Source: Struthidea cinerea (lineage: Eukaryota > Chordata > Aves > Passeriformes > Corcoracidae). Taken from it: a DNA stretch of 64,000 nucleotides. Below are positions 12,491 to 25,228 of the stretch, in pieces; within the stretch, counting starts at the first letter, position 1, and each line of letters opens with the position of its first letter. A program made the translations under genes and the position numbers. Below the pieces are notes generated by a model. That model was not told where the DNA came from. It saw only the letters and a list, made by a program, of their open reading frames with translations, and did not search any database. The stretch is taken from positions 295,890 through 359,889 of the forward strand of contig VZTI01003651.1 of assembly GCA_013397865.1 (NCBI GenBank), read 5' to 3'.

Positions 12491-15400
12491 ATGTGCAAAG
12501 GGAAATTAAACTGATAATTTTCATGGAGATGCATCCTTGTGCTTTTCATTCTGTCCCCGGTTCTCTCTCTCACCTTATTTTTGAAAAGTGGAGCTTTGGA
12601 AGTGTTTTACTGTGGTTCTTAAAGACATGCAGCTCTTACTGGATTGAGCACTGGCTGGCACAAGGGACAGTTAGAAGGCAATTGTTTAATTGGCATTTTA
12701 CATGGTAGACTTTGAAATTGGAGATTCGGTGAGGCTCCTGCTTTGCTGCTCTTTTTCTGCAGGGCAGCAATGGTGCAAAAATAAAGGGGTATGTCCTGAA
12801 AGCATTGCCTGGAGCTGGTTCTGATCTGCACCACCACAGAGCTATGCAGGTTTGTGCCTCTACTTTACTTTTGGGCAGCTGTAAAGTAATGTTTATGCAA
12901 GAATTGCAAAACTCAGCATAGAGACTGAGTTCAGTTAAAATCAGGTGTAAGCAATGTGCTGTTGTGGTCAGATCAGAAGTTTGCTTTATCTCTGGCACAA
13001 GGCTGGATGATGCCGTGGTGGATGCTGAGGAGAGCCTAGAACATCTGACCCCTCTGCAGCATATCCTTGCAGACATCCTCACTGTGGGCTGCAGGTGTTC
13101 TGGATATCCTCTGTGTCCCCCCTTTCCCACCCGAAGGGAGGTCCAGGCGTGTTCTATTGCAGTGTTTTCCCCTGTTGAATGTTCCATACCTGGAGCCAAG
13201 GTTAGCCCTTGTGAAGGGAGGGGCTGTTACTTCAGTTCCTAGTGAGCAAAGGGCCTTAATTTCTAATTTAAGTCACCTTTTTTTTTTTTTAAATTTGGCT
13301 TGTTTCATTCTTTGTCTTTTTTTTTTTAACCCCTGTTCAGTCCTGTGCCACTTTAAGCATGAACAAATACAGTATTTAAACTCTGTGAGCTGGATAGTCA
13401 GTCCTTCCCATTCCCATCCTCACCAATGTGTTGACAGGGCTGTTTAATAACTCTCTCACATGGTTCAGATGGAATCAGTCGGGAGAACATGGACCTCTGT
13501 AATTTCATGCTTGATCCAACTGGGATAGTTTTGCTGGAAGCGATTTGGGGAGCGTTCAAAGTTCTGAGCCAGCAGGACCCTGCAAGCGCTCACCCCTGGC
13601 AGGGAGGGAGGGCAGGAGACAGCTTGGATTTCTGATGGATCTGCATCCACAAAAACATACCTGGCTGTGTCCAGAGTGGCACAAACCCTGTGGAAGAAGG
13701 ACAGGGAATGGTTTCTCCCCATTTTGGGTACTCTCCAAGCATCTCTGGGACTCTCAGTTACTGTTTAACTCCAGCTCTGTGTGCTCTTCATACAGAGGGA
13801 CTAAGTCTGCTGTCATTTAGAAAATGAAGGTTTTTTCTGACTTGTCAGTGCCTTTTTGGTGTGGTGTGATTGCTATTTGCCTGTCATTTCTCTAACTTGT
13901 AAAGCTGTCTCCAGTGTATGCAGTTTTCTATCCCATTAGCTTGCTCTTTCTCATCTTATCATACAGCATGTAATCATCTGTCCTCTTTCTACCCCCAAAA
14001 ACTGGCTGTAAATACTGTTTTCTAAAAATCTTCCTCCTAAAAAACGCTTCTGTGTGAGACTTTCCTTACGTGCAGTGATATATGTAAGAGTTGAACAAGG
14101 AATTTAGTATTTATTTTAATTTTTTTTAGATAATGTATTTGATAATTGCACCTTTTGGAGCCTTCTAATTTACCTAAAAGGTTATTTTTTATAGGGGGTG
14201 TGTGAACACACTGTTTGAAGTGCTGTACAGTAGTGGTGATTCCTTAGTGGGGGGGAAGGAGCTGACAGCAAAGGGAGTTCTGTGAGTTACATCGCTGAAC
14301 GCACAAGGGTTAATGTTTTTTTGCCAGATGTTAAGTCTGTTTCCTGCTTTTACTTTAATGTCTGCATATAAAAAGATTTTGGTTTCTTTGTCCCTTTGCA
14401 CTTGAACTAGAAACTGTAATCTATTTGTGGTGCATCGTAGAGAAGTTATTTTTTTAGTACTTTTGGTTTAACAGTTTCTCTGTAGAGAAAAAAAAAACAG
14501 ATTGAGGCATCCTTCCAGTGAAATATAAAATGAGAGGGTTGTGATATCTGAATTTAGCAATGCCTCTGCTAATAGGACCAAAGATGACAAACCAGACTGA
14601 ATAGTCCCTTATCCCTCTGTTTTGGAGAGAGCCAGGCTGAAGAGAATAATCTACAAATAAATGGCTGTGAATGACATTTGCATTTCTCCTTGTGAGAAGT
14701 TGGTAACACTTCTACAAGGAATGGATTGGAAATGGGTTTTCTTAACCTGTAATGAGTAGGGAGCTTAAATTTCATTGCTGCTGAGGATTTCTAGCCAAAG
14801 ATTTCTGTTTTACAGCTGTTATTAAAAATTTATGGGGCAGCTCGAGTTCAAAGCAAATATATATTATCTTTATTATGTAAACTTGGTTTTGTGCAACATA
14901 TGCATTGCATCTATATAGTTTATGCAGGATTTCTTGTTCTAGCAAAGGCAAACAGCCTTTGCATGGTGCAGTTAGACCTGGAGGTGGAAAACTCACAGAC
15001 TAATGGGGGTCTGATTCTCTCTCCTCATTCTGTATCTCCCAAGTAACTTAGGAAGAGATTTCTCCTGAGGTGCTGTACTTGCCTTGTTTCCTAGTTGAAA
15101 TCTTCTGTACTGTGCTTCATACTGAGGTTTTGTTACAGCTTTTTTTTGTGTTCCACATAACCCAGATTTCCCACTGTTGTGCTGAAGGACTTCCTTGGAC
15201 TACGTTTCAATTCTTAAAGGCCAGACCTGAAAACTTTTATAGAGATTTTTAAACTTACGGGGTGGAGCACAGCCTCACAGTCAGGGCTTTAGGCTACAAG
15301 AGGTTTTCAGAAAGGGGGTGGCCTGGCTTTCGTGCCACACTTCAGGTACCAGGCTCCTTCTAAATGCCTTCTGTTCGTTCATATTTCTTCTTTGAATATC

Positions 15401-15624
15401 TTCTTCTTGCCCTGCATTCCCACCTTGCTGCATATGAAAGCAAGCTGTCAATATTAGCATCTTTTATCAAATTTGTAGGGTGGGGTTTTTTTAATACGTC
15501 AGCTTCGAGAATGTATTTGTTGTCAGTCTCAAATTTTACCAGGACCTACGATCTCATTTTCAAAGTGAAAGCTTAGACATGAACCCTGATGGTTCCAGTT
15601 GGAGAAGACAACTGGAAAACCTAA
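12491..15624. other. Intronic stretch with T-runs, no gene supported
   Basis: It includes T-runs at about 13278-13291 and 13319-13328 and a 187-codon minus-strand open frame (12636-13199) with no recognisable domain and unremarkable composition. Confidence 0.45.
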
Positions 15625-15877
15625 AAACACAGAACCATTAAGGCTGGAAAAGACCAAAGAGATAGAGTTCAAGCTGTGACTGATCCCCAGCTTGTCACCC
15701 AGAGCACTGAGTGACATGTCCAGTCATTCCTTGAACACTTCTAGGGGTGGGGACTCAAAACCTCCCTGGGCAGTCCCCTCCAATGCCTGACCACCCTTTT
15801 CATGAGGAAATTCCTCCTACTGTCCAACCTGAACCTCCTCTGGCACAGCTTGAGGCTGTATCCTGTTATCCTGCCAT
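15625..15877 (-). mobile_element. CR1 LINE 3' fragment, minus strand
   Basis: Reading on the + strand, ACAGAACCATTAAGGCTGGA, AAAGACC, CTTGTCACCCAGAGCACTGA and CTCCTCTGGCACAGCTTGAG is the reverse complement of a CR1 3' region with the TTTTCCAACC-type end. About 250 bp survive, truncated on the RT side. Confidence 0.9.
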
Positions 15878-18800
15878 GGTTTCTGAAGGGCTGTGGTTCA
15901 GCCCTTCAGAAACTCAATGATCTCTTACATGTTCACATGTTCCAGTTATTTTTTGGTTTGTATTCCTTGTATCCCACTTCTGTCCCGTGTCCCCAGCTGC
16001 CTGGTGGTCTCTGAGCTCTCACATGAGCTGCTGCTTTTGCACTTGTTGGGGTTTGTGTGCACAGTCCTGGGTGTAGCTGAGCCCTTGGTGTGCTGTTATA
16101 TTAAAGCACTGATAAAAAGGCTGTAGAATAAGGGAGGGAAGGCAAAAATCTGAAAAGCTGCTGGATCTTAAAGATTAATCAGCCTGGTTTAAATAGCAGG
16201 CAAAGCTACAAACAGCTTTTTCTACACAGCGTGCTTTCTTCCATTGCTTTTGCAAAGTTGTTTCTCCAGGGGAAGATTTCAAGCTCCATAAGACTTGTGT
16301 TCTTATATTAATGTCAGGACAAGGGCTAAGATTATTTGTGTGAATATGTACAAACAATTCCATTACCTGGGGTTCCTTTCACGCTTTCTCCCCAGTGGAA
16401 TTATGGCCTCATATTGCACGATGGTGCGTCTGCTCCTGTTCATACAGATCTGTATTTACAAACTCAGGCCAGGGAGCTCCTGTGCATGAGCTGAGAGAAA
16501 GAGAAGTCAGTGTAAATGACAGCCTGTGACATGATAAAACCAACCCTATTTGTGAAAACAATGAAGAATATGCAACAATGCTCTCACAAGAGGGGTGCAG
16601 GCAGACCTAGGGTTGCTGTAATGTGGGTGGTTTGTGGTGTTTTTTGGTTTTTTTTCATCTGAAGAGTAAATCCCCCCACGTCTGTGAACAGCTTCCTGCA
16701 CCCTTTTAACTCAAAAAGATTTGATTCAGTTCTGCTGCAAGGAAAGAAGTGATAGGAACAACTTGAAAGATGGGGGCAGTTCCTAGAACACATCGTCCCC
16801 CAACATTGTATTGGCAGAACCGGCAGCCACTTCTCCTCCCTCTGCTGGGGCTTTTCTGCTCCTCTCCCTCCTGGATTGTTTGGTTACCTAAGCAGCCTCA
16901 AAGAATGGTTGTAAAACTGTGATAGGGGTAGGGGGAGCAAGGGGAGCAGGTAGAAATTATAATTATTCCTCTACATTTTCTGCTCTTTTCCAAATTGTTT
17001 ACCAGTTGTGCTTACGAAGCACCATTTACAACACTGATCAAACCTGAGGAGGTCTTGTTCAGATCTGGATCAAGCAGCAAGTTTCCATAGTGGTGGTACT
17101 GACTTGCTGTCTCTTGGTGGACTGTAAGATATTATAGGAAGGTCCCTGCCATTACTGCAGCAAATGTAAATGTTCTGTCTCCTGGGCACGTTCTCAAGCC
17201 CTGTCAGTGTTGCTGGGATTGTCTGAGAAGCAGAAGCAATGCAGGTTTTTATCAATATTTGTAATTAAGAAAATGTTCTGGTGAAAATGTTGGTGGTTTT
17301 ATGTCTCTGCTGTGTCTTGTAGTGTTAGTGGGATGCGGGGTGGCCCATGGAGCTGTTTGCAAAAAGTTGGACTTTTTTTAAGGTTGAGAAATGTGATCTT
17401 GGCCCAAGGGAAAGGGAGGAAGTTGTACACAGCAGCCAAGGTGGGCAGGACATCTGAGGTTGTAGTCAGACCTCTTTGTGTTCATCTTCCTGCACTGGAC
17501 TGCCTGTACAGGTGATGTGTTTTACCCCCAGCAGAGGTTGAGATGAGTGTTAATAGTTTCCAGTGTGCTCTGCTGATGGAAATATGTGTATATATGTATA
17601 TAGATGACTTATAACTGGAAGTGTGTATTCATTTATTGAACAGCATTTGATATGAGATCCGTTTACATTTAGAGAGATAAACCAGTTTTTTTTATCTCAC
17701 CCCATGAAAAGCAGAGCGAGAAGGTCAAGAGGGCAGGTGTGGGTCACAGGGAGCAAGTGGAAGCTGGACTGGATTAACTGGGAGGACTGCTTGTTGTCTT
17801 TTGTGGGACAGTGGTGCTCCAGCATGCTGCCACTGTGGCAAAGTGAAACGTCAGCAGTGATAAGCGATGGATGGAGAGATTTCGTGGTGGTTGGACATTT
17901 ATTAGGAAGGATTTTTGCCTCAGAGAGGCTGAAATCATGATATCCATCAACGAGTGGTTATTAGATCACCTGGCAAGCAAGAGAAAATAAGGAAAAACAA
18001 GAAATTGTGTTTTCTAGCACTCTCTGTCCTGTTGCTTCCCTAGTCATGATTTTTTTGGGGGAAAATTCTTTTTGCTGAATAGTGGGTTCTCAGACAGGCA
18101 GTTAAGGGAAAAGAAGACTGTTGCTTTTCTTTGAAACATCGCGGAAAGGAAACAGTCTTAAAGGCAACAATAAATGTTCTGGCATAATGCAGACTAAACC
18201 ATCCTTAAAACAAGTCTATATCCATCACTCTGATATACTGGAGTCCCAATCTGCTGATTTGATGTCAGGATGATGAATTATGACCTTTTATTATTTATTT
18301 ATTTTAAGGTTTAGTTGCAGACTTTATGAAAACATAAAGTAGGTCTGGCTATGGAATAGCTGGGAGAAGCTTGGAGATTTGGAGCACAAGTGGGTGGCTT
18401 CTTTTCCTGTATTTGGGTATATTTTATAGACACGCAAATGCATTTGTATGTACATAAAATTTGTGTTTATTTATATATATACACACACCTTACACTGGGT
18501 GAAATTACAACCAGGTATAAATCACTTTTACTTCTGTGCATGGCAATGGTTAGAGGTCAATTTGTGGGTGTTGCCTCCTGTGCTCAGCAGGGCTCCTACA
18601 TGTGGAGACACAAATTTAAGCTGATAGGGAACCAATTTCAGATGAAGCATTGTGAGGCACTCAGTGACACTCGGGTTGTGCAGTTTTATTTAAATTGCTC
18701 TGAGGTCTGGTTTAATCCTTCCAATTTGTGTAGACAAGGCCGCTGGAGAACATCCCTGAAAATACCCTGCAAATGCTTTGCACAGCAAACACGGTGCTCC

Positions 18801-18924
18801 AGTTCTCCCAGGCCATTCCAGTCCTTGGATACCATGGGATGTGCTCGAACCCCATTGCCTGCTCTGTGTCCCAGCAGATGTGGCTCTTGGAATGCAGTGC
18901 TGCAGTGTTCACCTGTGCAAGGTT
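15878..18924. other. Intronic stretch with short AT microsatellites
   Basis: Small TA/CA-rich tracts occur at 17586-17605 and 18471-18488. Nothing else is recognisable. Confidence 0.5.
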
Positions 18925-19593
18925 GTGGAATCATGGAATGGGTGGCAAGGGACCTTAAAGATCATTCTGTTCCCCTCTACCCCCTGCCATGGGCGGGGAC
19001 ACCTTCCGCTATCCCAGGTTGCTCCATCCAGCCTGGCCTTGCACACTGCCAGGGATCCAGGGGCAGCCACAGCTTCGCCTGTGCCAGGGCCTCCCCACCC
19101 TCACAGCCAGGAATTCCTTCCCAATATCCCATCTATCCCTGCCCTCTGGCACTGGGAAGCCATTCCCTGTGTCCTGTCCCTGCAGGCCCTTGTCCCAAGT
19201 CCCTCTCCAGCTCTCCTGGATCCCCTTTAGGCTCTGGAAGGGGCTCTGAGGTCTCCCTGGATCCTTCTCTTCTCCAGGTGAACTCCCCCAGCTCTCCCAG
19301 CCTGGCTCCAGAGCAGAGGGGCTCCAGCCCTTGGAACATCTCTGTGGCCTCCTCTGGGCTCTCTCCAGCAGCTCCACATCCCTCTGCTGTTGGACCCCAG
19401 GACTGGAAGTAGCTCTGCAGGTGGGGTCTCACCTGAGTTGGGCAGAGGGGCAGAATCCCCCCTCCCCTGCTGCCCCTGCTGGGGGATCAGCCCAGGGCAA
19501 GGGGGGTTCTGGGATGTGAGTGCGCATGGATGGGGCGTGTTCAGCCTCTCATCCACCAGCACCCCCAGGTCCTTCTCCTCAAGGCTGCTTCAT
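18925..19593 (-). mobile_element. CR1 LINE fragment with C-terminal RT coding remnant, minus strand
   Basis: This is the longest young CR1 piece here, about 670 bp. The 3' end is at 18925 (GGAATCATGGAATGGGTGG, GGGACCTTAAAG), and the sequence extends back into the end of the reverse-transcriptase ORF. In minus-strand frames the residues LVDERLN, then GLEPLCSGAR and a frame-shifted FTWRREGSR are recognisable CR1 RT C-terminal and post-RT motifs. Several frameshifts are present, so it is dead. It generates the large spurious + strand open frame at 18390-19412. Confidence 0.92.
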
Positions 19594-21410
19594 ATTTAGT
19601 CAGATATTCATGGAAAGGTTGCACATTACCGGTCCTTTGTTTTAAAATAAAACTCTCTTAAACAGCTGTCCAAAAAACTCTAGTTTTTTATCCTCTTTGA
19701 GTTTGCCAGTGCGGCTCTTGGAAAGCTCTGGCCTTGGCTTGTGATAGTGTTGATGTCTTATCTTGGTGTCTTGAATAGATCTGATCTGAAATTTCATCAA
19801 TTGCCTTATTCTTCATTTAGACTAAAACCTTCTCTGCTTTTTGACAGTGAGTAAATTGCCCCCCTAAATTTCTTGACGTTGCTTTTGCAGCTTCCTAGTG
19901 CGGGAGTGACCAACTCTGCTTTCTCAAAGCAGTTTAATAATTTCTAAACAACTTATTACACCTGTTTGAACATTTCCTTTATATTCCATGTGACATAAAA
20001 CTCATGCCCAACCCCTTCTAGTTCTTATTTTTAGAAGGTGGCAGGAAAAGGTGGTTTGATTTTAATTTGCACGTTTCTTCCTAAAGGAATGATGCATTTG
20101 TTTACTTGAATTTCTCATTTTGAACAGTGTGGCCCAAATTCCTCTGATTGTCCTGTTGCTTTCTCCCAGAATTTCCTTTGCTCCCCTTCCCTTAGTTGCT
20201 CAGGGCAGAAGCAGGTCTGTCTCCCAGGTAGGTAAGATCCGTGAAATCCATCCCAGAAGTTCTCTTCCTCCAATAAATGCATCCCATGGATGCTGCATGG
20301 ACCTGAGTGTAGCTTCAGAGGGGTGGGTGACTGTACAAAGTTAACACTGCAGCACGTGGATCGATGCAAATCAAAGTGGTTTAAAGAGCAGGCAGGAAAC
20401 TTTGGTTTGAATAATTGATCCTTACTTTTGTTTTGCACTTGTATTTCTTGGGCTCTGCTGAGAAATTCAGGGTTTTGTAGCAGGTGTCAGGATGTAACCT
20501 GAGCAATTACCTCTCTTCCTATACATTTATTGCATGCTGAATTAGAACATGGTTAATCCTGCATATTTCCCAGCTGATTCCTATTTAAAATCATGTCAAG
20601 CTCCATTTGGATGGAAACTAATTCAATTGAAAGTGCAGTTTTACTTGATGTTAAGGCTGTGTTACACTTCTGTCAAAATACAGCTTTTCTTCCAAAATAC
20701 ATTTATTAAATACAGTGAGTCTTGCTAAGCTAAATTTCACCTAATTTCTGGTTACCTTGTCCTTCAAAACCATAGAGCTGGCAGAGCTCATCAACTTACC
20801 TTATTTTTATTCCTCATTTAAAAGCGAGAAACTGTTTTTCCTGCTTTCTGAATTCCCAGCTGATTTCTCAACTTTGAAAGCAGCAGTCATTGAACTGAGC
20901 TAAATAAGCAAAGTAAAAAGAAAATGTTTGTTCTTTTGTACTTGCAGACAAGGATTCTGCTTGAAAGATGGGTTGGCACTTCATCAGACACTGGTTCCCA
21001 GTGCTTTTACCGAGTGACTTCCACTGCTTCACTGGCTTGAGATTCTTCTCCCTTGAAAGATTTTTGCAAAATACGCATCTTAAATCGTTTTTCTAATTAA
21101 AATTATTTCAAATTAGAAAGTAATTTTCAAGCTTTTATTTTTAAACTGCATGACTCTGCAGTGATGCAGATGCACCTTTGCTTGTGAGTATTGCAGCTGT
21201 GTTTGTGAAGTCAAGAGCACGTGTGGCGGCAGCCCCAGCCCTGCTCCATGGATGTCCTTTAGCTGGATGTGGGGTTGGCATCGTGCTGCTGGCTGGGGAT
21301 TCGTGTACACACAGTCCAGCACTGCTGTGTCTGCTCTAGGACCTCATATCCCAAATTTGGGTGCTCCTCTGAGATCAGCCTTTCAGTGGGATGAGGAACC
21401 AAGGACAAGG
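19594..21410. other. Intronic stretch with nothing recognisable
   Basis: Ordinary AT-rich intronic sequence. A possible MIR trace near 20790 is too weak to call. Confidence 0.5.
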
Positions 21411-21843
21411 AAATCACAGAATTATGGAATCACAGAGTGGTTTGGGGGGGAAGGGACCTTAAAGCTCATCCTGTCCCATCCCCTGCCATGGGCAGGGACA
21501 CCTCCCGCTATCCCAGGTTGATCCAAGCCCTTTCCAGCCTGGCCTTGGACACTTCCAGGGATCCAGGGGCAGCCACAGCTTCTCCGGGCAACCTGTGCCA
21601 GGGCCTCCCCACCCTCCCAGGGAAGAATTCCTTCCCAATAGCCCATCTATCCCTGTCCTCTGGCAGTGGGAAGCCATTCCCTGTGTCCTGTCCATCCATC
21701 CCTTGTCCCAAGTCCCTCTCCAGCTCTCCTGGAGCCCCTTTAGGCCCTGGAAGGGGCTCTAAGGTCTCCCTGGATCCTGCTCTTCTCCCGGTGAATACCT
21801 CTAGCTCTCCCAGCCTGGCTTCAGAGCAGAGGGGCTCCAGCCC
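21411..21843 (-). mobile_element. CR1 LINE fragment, minus strand
   Basis: The tail-side bases ATCACAGAATTATGGAATCAC and GGGACCTTAAAGCTCATCC mark the 3' end. The body continues through AGCCACAGCTTCTCCGG and AAGTCCCTCTCCAGCTCTCC to GCAGAGGGGCTCCAGCCC. It shares its subfamily with the copies at 18925 and 43633. Confidence 0.92.
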
Positions 21844-21935
21844 TGTCCAACCTGGCCTGGAACACTTCCAGGGATGGGGAGTCCATAACCTCCCTGGGCA
21901 ACCTGAGCCAGGGCCTCACCACCCTCACAGAGACA
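21843..21935 (-). mobile_element. Second CR1 piece joined to the previous one, minus strand
   Basis: Immediately after the RT-side end of the 21411 copy the sequence jumps back to a 3'-UTR segment (CTGTCCAACCTGGCCTGGAA, CACTTCCAGGGATGGGGAGT, GAGCCAGGGCCTCACCACCC). This piece lacks its own 3' terminal portion, so the two form a composite. Confidence 0.8.
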
Positions 21936-22474
21936 GGTGATACTGTCCTGGAGCTGCAGAGAGGAAATGTCTCCTGCAGGACACTCACACTCTGGGTATT
22001 GCCCAGCTTTGAGTGTATTCCAGGGATTTTTCCTTGGAGGCAAAGACCCTGTGAGTGAGAACGTGTATTCATGGCATGGCTGGACTTCAAAAATAACTGA
22101 AGGAACATGCTGGGAGCGAGCTCTTAATGTAATGTCTGCGTGAAGGCCTTCAGCTGTTTCAGTGGAAGGATTTGGTTTGACTTCTTTGTTGTTCCTGCTC
22201 CAAAGTTTTTAGGGTGAGTCTCTGGAAGATTGCTGGGAAGGAGCTTTGTAAATTGCTCCTGCTGCAGGATCCACGTCCACGGCCGGTGCTCGCTGGCTGA
22301 CAGGGCTCTGCCGGCTATTTTGAGCTCGTTTATCTTTGTAGATAATGCTTGTCCTGGCATCATTCGTTGCACTCCTTTAACTTTTAAAGGCACTAAATGC
22401 AAGTTAAACATAGACCATCTACTTTTAAATCCTTTTTTTGAGCTCACGTGAGGCATTAGAGACGGCAGCAGTAC

Positions 22475-22636
22475 GGAATCATGGAATCACGGGCTGGTTT
22501 GGGTGGGAAGGGACCTTAAAGTCCACTTTGTCCCTTTGCCGTGGGCGGGGACGCCTTCCAGTATCCCAGGTTGCTCCAAGCCCTGTCCAGCCTGGCCTTG
22601 GACACTTCCAGGGATGAGGCAGCTTCTCTGGGCATG
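22475..22636 (-). mobile_element. CR1 LINE 3' end, minus strand
   Basis: GGAATCATGGAATCACGGG, GGGACCTTAAAGTCCACT and CTGGCCTTGGACACTTCCAG mark a short CR1 3' UTR copy of about 160 bp. Confidence 0.9.
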
Positions 22637-23943
22637 TCCTTTTCCTGACAAAGCAGTGGGACTTGGGTAGGTGGCAGAGCTGTAAAGGTTAAAATAGGAA
22701 TTACTGTGTAGAAGAACCATTTCTTATTCAGAAATGGTTTAACTCTGCTGAAGGCAAGGCAGGCAAGTCTCCCCGCAGTCTCTTGAGCAGGAGCTCTTCT
22801 TACAAAAAGAGCATCCTCGACAGATGCAGCTTCTGTGCAGTAGTTAAAAATAAATTGTGAGCAGTTTAACAAGAAAAAAAAGGTTGGGAAACAAATCTGG
22901 GCGTCAGTTTATGACAACTCCAGTTTTCTGAGTGCATTGGGGAGTGAATTTTTAAGATCCTGAGGCAGGAAATGTCTGTACAGAGCTTATGAGAGCTTCT
23001 GCTCTCTTTTTGGGATATTAACTTTTCCTGTTCCTTAGGTCTGGACTGTTTGCTCTCCTGAAGGGAGCTAAACTCCATCTGTTTTTTAGAAATGGGAAAA
23101 ATACTGTTTGCTACACACAGGGATTTGAGGTAGGGTTTTTTTTTGGTGGTTTGTCCAGCAAGGATATTTTAGGTCAGCGTAATAATTAATATTTATGAAG
23201 TTTGGGTTTTTTGTTCAGTCCTGAACAAATAAGTGCCTTTAGTATGATCTGAGTTTCGTCATCTAAAAATGTTGTAATTTCCTCTTACATATTTTGTTTT
23301 ATTTGCCAATTAGTGATAACTGAATAGATTATAAATACATAGATTTTGATAAAACTCCTCTACTAAAACACAGAGTATTTGTTTTCATTCCTTCCCTCTT
23401 AGTTTGAAGTCAAAAGCATAAAACTACTTAGGATCGATAGCTTCCTGGTTTTCTTAGGAACAGATTTCTTTTTCCTCCAGTGGTTTTTTGTCCCACATGT
23501 GTGTTGGAGATACCATTTAAGCTCTGATCCTGAAAATGCTGAAGTGTGGTGGTAATCCTGCTAAATCCACTTTGAATCTCCCAAGTGGAAAAGCTCACGC
23601 AGTCGAAGCCGGACGTTCTCTAACCAGGAACTTTCCAGCATGGTAACTTTAGATGGAGAAGCTGGAGCACTATTTAATCTTTAAAGTACTGTAATACTTT
23701 AAAATGTATTGTAATTGGATCAAAGTGACCAGGATACGGTTATTGCCTTTGTGCTGTTGCCTTAAAATGTTTGCTTTTAAAAAAACCTGCTTGGTACTCG
23801 AGACAGTCGTGTTTTTGTGTATGCCAATAAAATAGGTAAAAGCACTCAGTGGTTATTCTTTGTTTTTGAGAGCTGTTATTTGCATAAAATGTTATGCTAG
23901 CAGAGCATTGTTTGAATTCTTAGTAGATTCATGTGCTTGAAAA
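22637..23943. other. Intronic stretch with nothing recognisable
   Basis: AT-rich sequence with no supported feature. Confidence 0.5.
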
Positions 23944-24142
23944 TTCATAGAATCCCAGAGGTTTGGGTTGGAAGGGACCTTAAAACTCATCCCATTCCAG
24001 CCTTCCTGCCATGGACAGGGACGCCTTCCACTATTCCAGGCTGCTCCAAGCCCTGTCCAACCTGGCCTTGGATGCTTCCAGGGATGGGACAGCCATAGCT
24101 TCTCAGGGAAATCCATTCCAGCCCCTCACCACCCTCACAGTA
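23944..24142 (-). mobile_element. CR1 LINE 3' end, minus strand
   Basis: TTCATAGAATCCCAGAGG, GGTTGGAAGGGACCTTAAAA and CCCCTCACCACCCTCACAG delimit about 200 bp of CR1 3' region. Confidence 0.9.
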
Positions 24143-24466
24143 ACTGTTTGACTTCAATCTGTATTGCCCTGCCATCCTTTGTGCTCTCACCTCCTTCCAG
24201 TTTCTCCAGCATTTCCTTTCCTTGTTGTACCTTGAAGCAGAAGCTGCAGGAGAGAAGGTAGAACCGTGGAGAAGAGTTCGTATTTTAAAGGGTTTGGACA
24301 GTATCAGAATCACTGGAAAATTCAGGTGAAGTCTGAGGGTGAAGGAAATGAGACAAAAATGATGGTAACTGTGAAGGATTGTACAGATCAAAAATAGTTT
24401 TTGTAGGAAAGACCAAAGTAAGCCAGGGAGAGAGAAGTGGGAGGAACATCAGTTTTCATGAGACGA

Positions 24467-24634
24467 ATGGAATCATATGGAATGGTTTGGGTTGGAAGGG
24501 ACCTTAAAGCTCATCCAGTTCCACTCCCTGCCATGAGCAGGGACACCTTCCACTATCCCAGGTTGCTCCAAGCCCTGTCCAGTCTGACCTTGGACACTTC
24601 CAGGGATGGGGCAGCCGGTAGGGTCTGGGCAACG
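24467..24634 (-). mobile_element. CR1 LINE 3' end, minus strand
   Basis: GGAATCATATGGAATGGTTT, GGAAGGGACCTTAAAGCTCA and CACTTCCAGGGATGGGGCAG mark a copy of about 165 bp, 325 bp from the previous one and in the same orientation. Confidence 0.9.
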
Positions 24635-25134
24635 TTCGCATTGCCTTCAGCAAAGGCAGTTTTCCTGGAATGAAGGAGCTCCTGCACTGTGTTAATCCCT
24701 GCCTTGCTCCCGTGATCAATGCAGGAAAACAGCCCGCTGTGAAAATTTACCACCATAGATCAATAACCCCTGGCTACCCAACTGTATTAAAGGGAATTGA
24801 TGGGCTGAGGGATCTTGTAAACACTTGTTTGTCCCATCAGCATGTTTGCGTGTTTGGTGATGGGCAGGACGTCTCCAGAGCCCTGTCAGTGGGATGTGGC
24901 TCCGCTCGTACTCGGGATTACTGCGGAATTGCATCCGTTTGTCTTTTAAACCACTTCGGCTGCCCAAAGATCATTAGACATCGGGAATGGAAATGTTAGA
25001 GCTGATAGGGAATTTTATAAATTTTTAAATAAGAACACAAAAGCTTTATTTATGCTGGCTGGATTGAGATTTAGAGAAATACCCGGCTAACTTTGGCCCC
25101 TAGATGACATTTTAAGGGATAAACGATCAATGTT

Positions 25135-25228
25135 ATGCAAATGAGTGAATTGATCAAAACTGGTGATTTAAATCACTTTGATTTACATCAGCAAGAGGGA
25201 AGCTTTGATTTAAATCATTGATTTTAAT
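25135..25228. promoter_or_regulatory. Octamer plus repeated GATTTAAATC palindromes
   Basis: ATGCAAAT, the POU octamer, is at 25135-25142. It is followed by the perfect 14-base palindrome GTGATTTAAATCAC (25163-25176), the half-match TTGATTTACATCA, and the perfect 12-base palindrome TGATTTAAATCA (25206-25217) followed by TTGATTTTAATC. Such dense homeodomain-like AT sites could be an enhancer. A similar GATTTAAATC motif series also occurs, as I recall, in an old sauropsid repeat, so a repeat origin is a real alternative. Confidence 0.35.

Noticed and set aside
12636..13199. 187-codon minus-strand open frame
   Set aside because: No domain, signal or splice context. It overlaps open frames on the other strand, so chance is the simplest reading.
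18390..19412. 340-codon + strand open frame, the longest in the window
   Set aside because: Its right half is the antisense of a minus-strand CR1 fragment (18925-19593), rich in Pro, Ser and Gly from GC-rich CR1 sequence. Its left half is AT-rich intron with no domain.
20760..20840. Possible MIR-like segment
   Set aside because: Only a few bases around CTCATTTAAAAGCGAGAAACTG resemble the core, and the rest does not follow.
21437..21940. 167-codon + strand open frame
   Set aside because: It is entirely antisense of CR1 pieces at 21411-21935.
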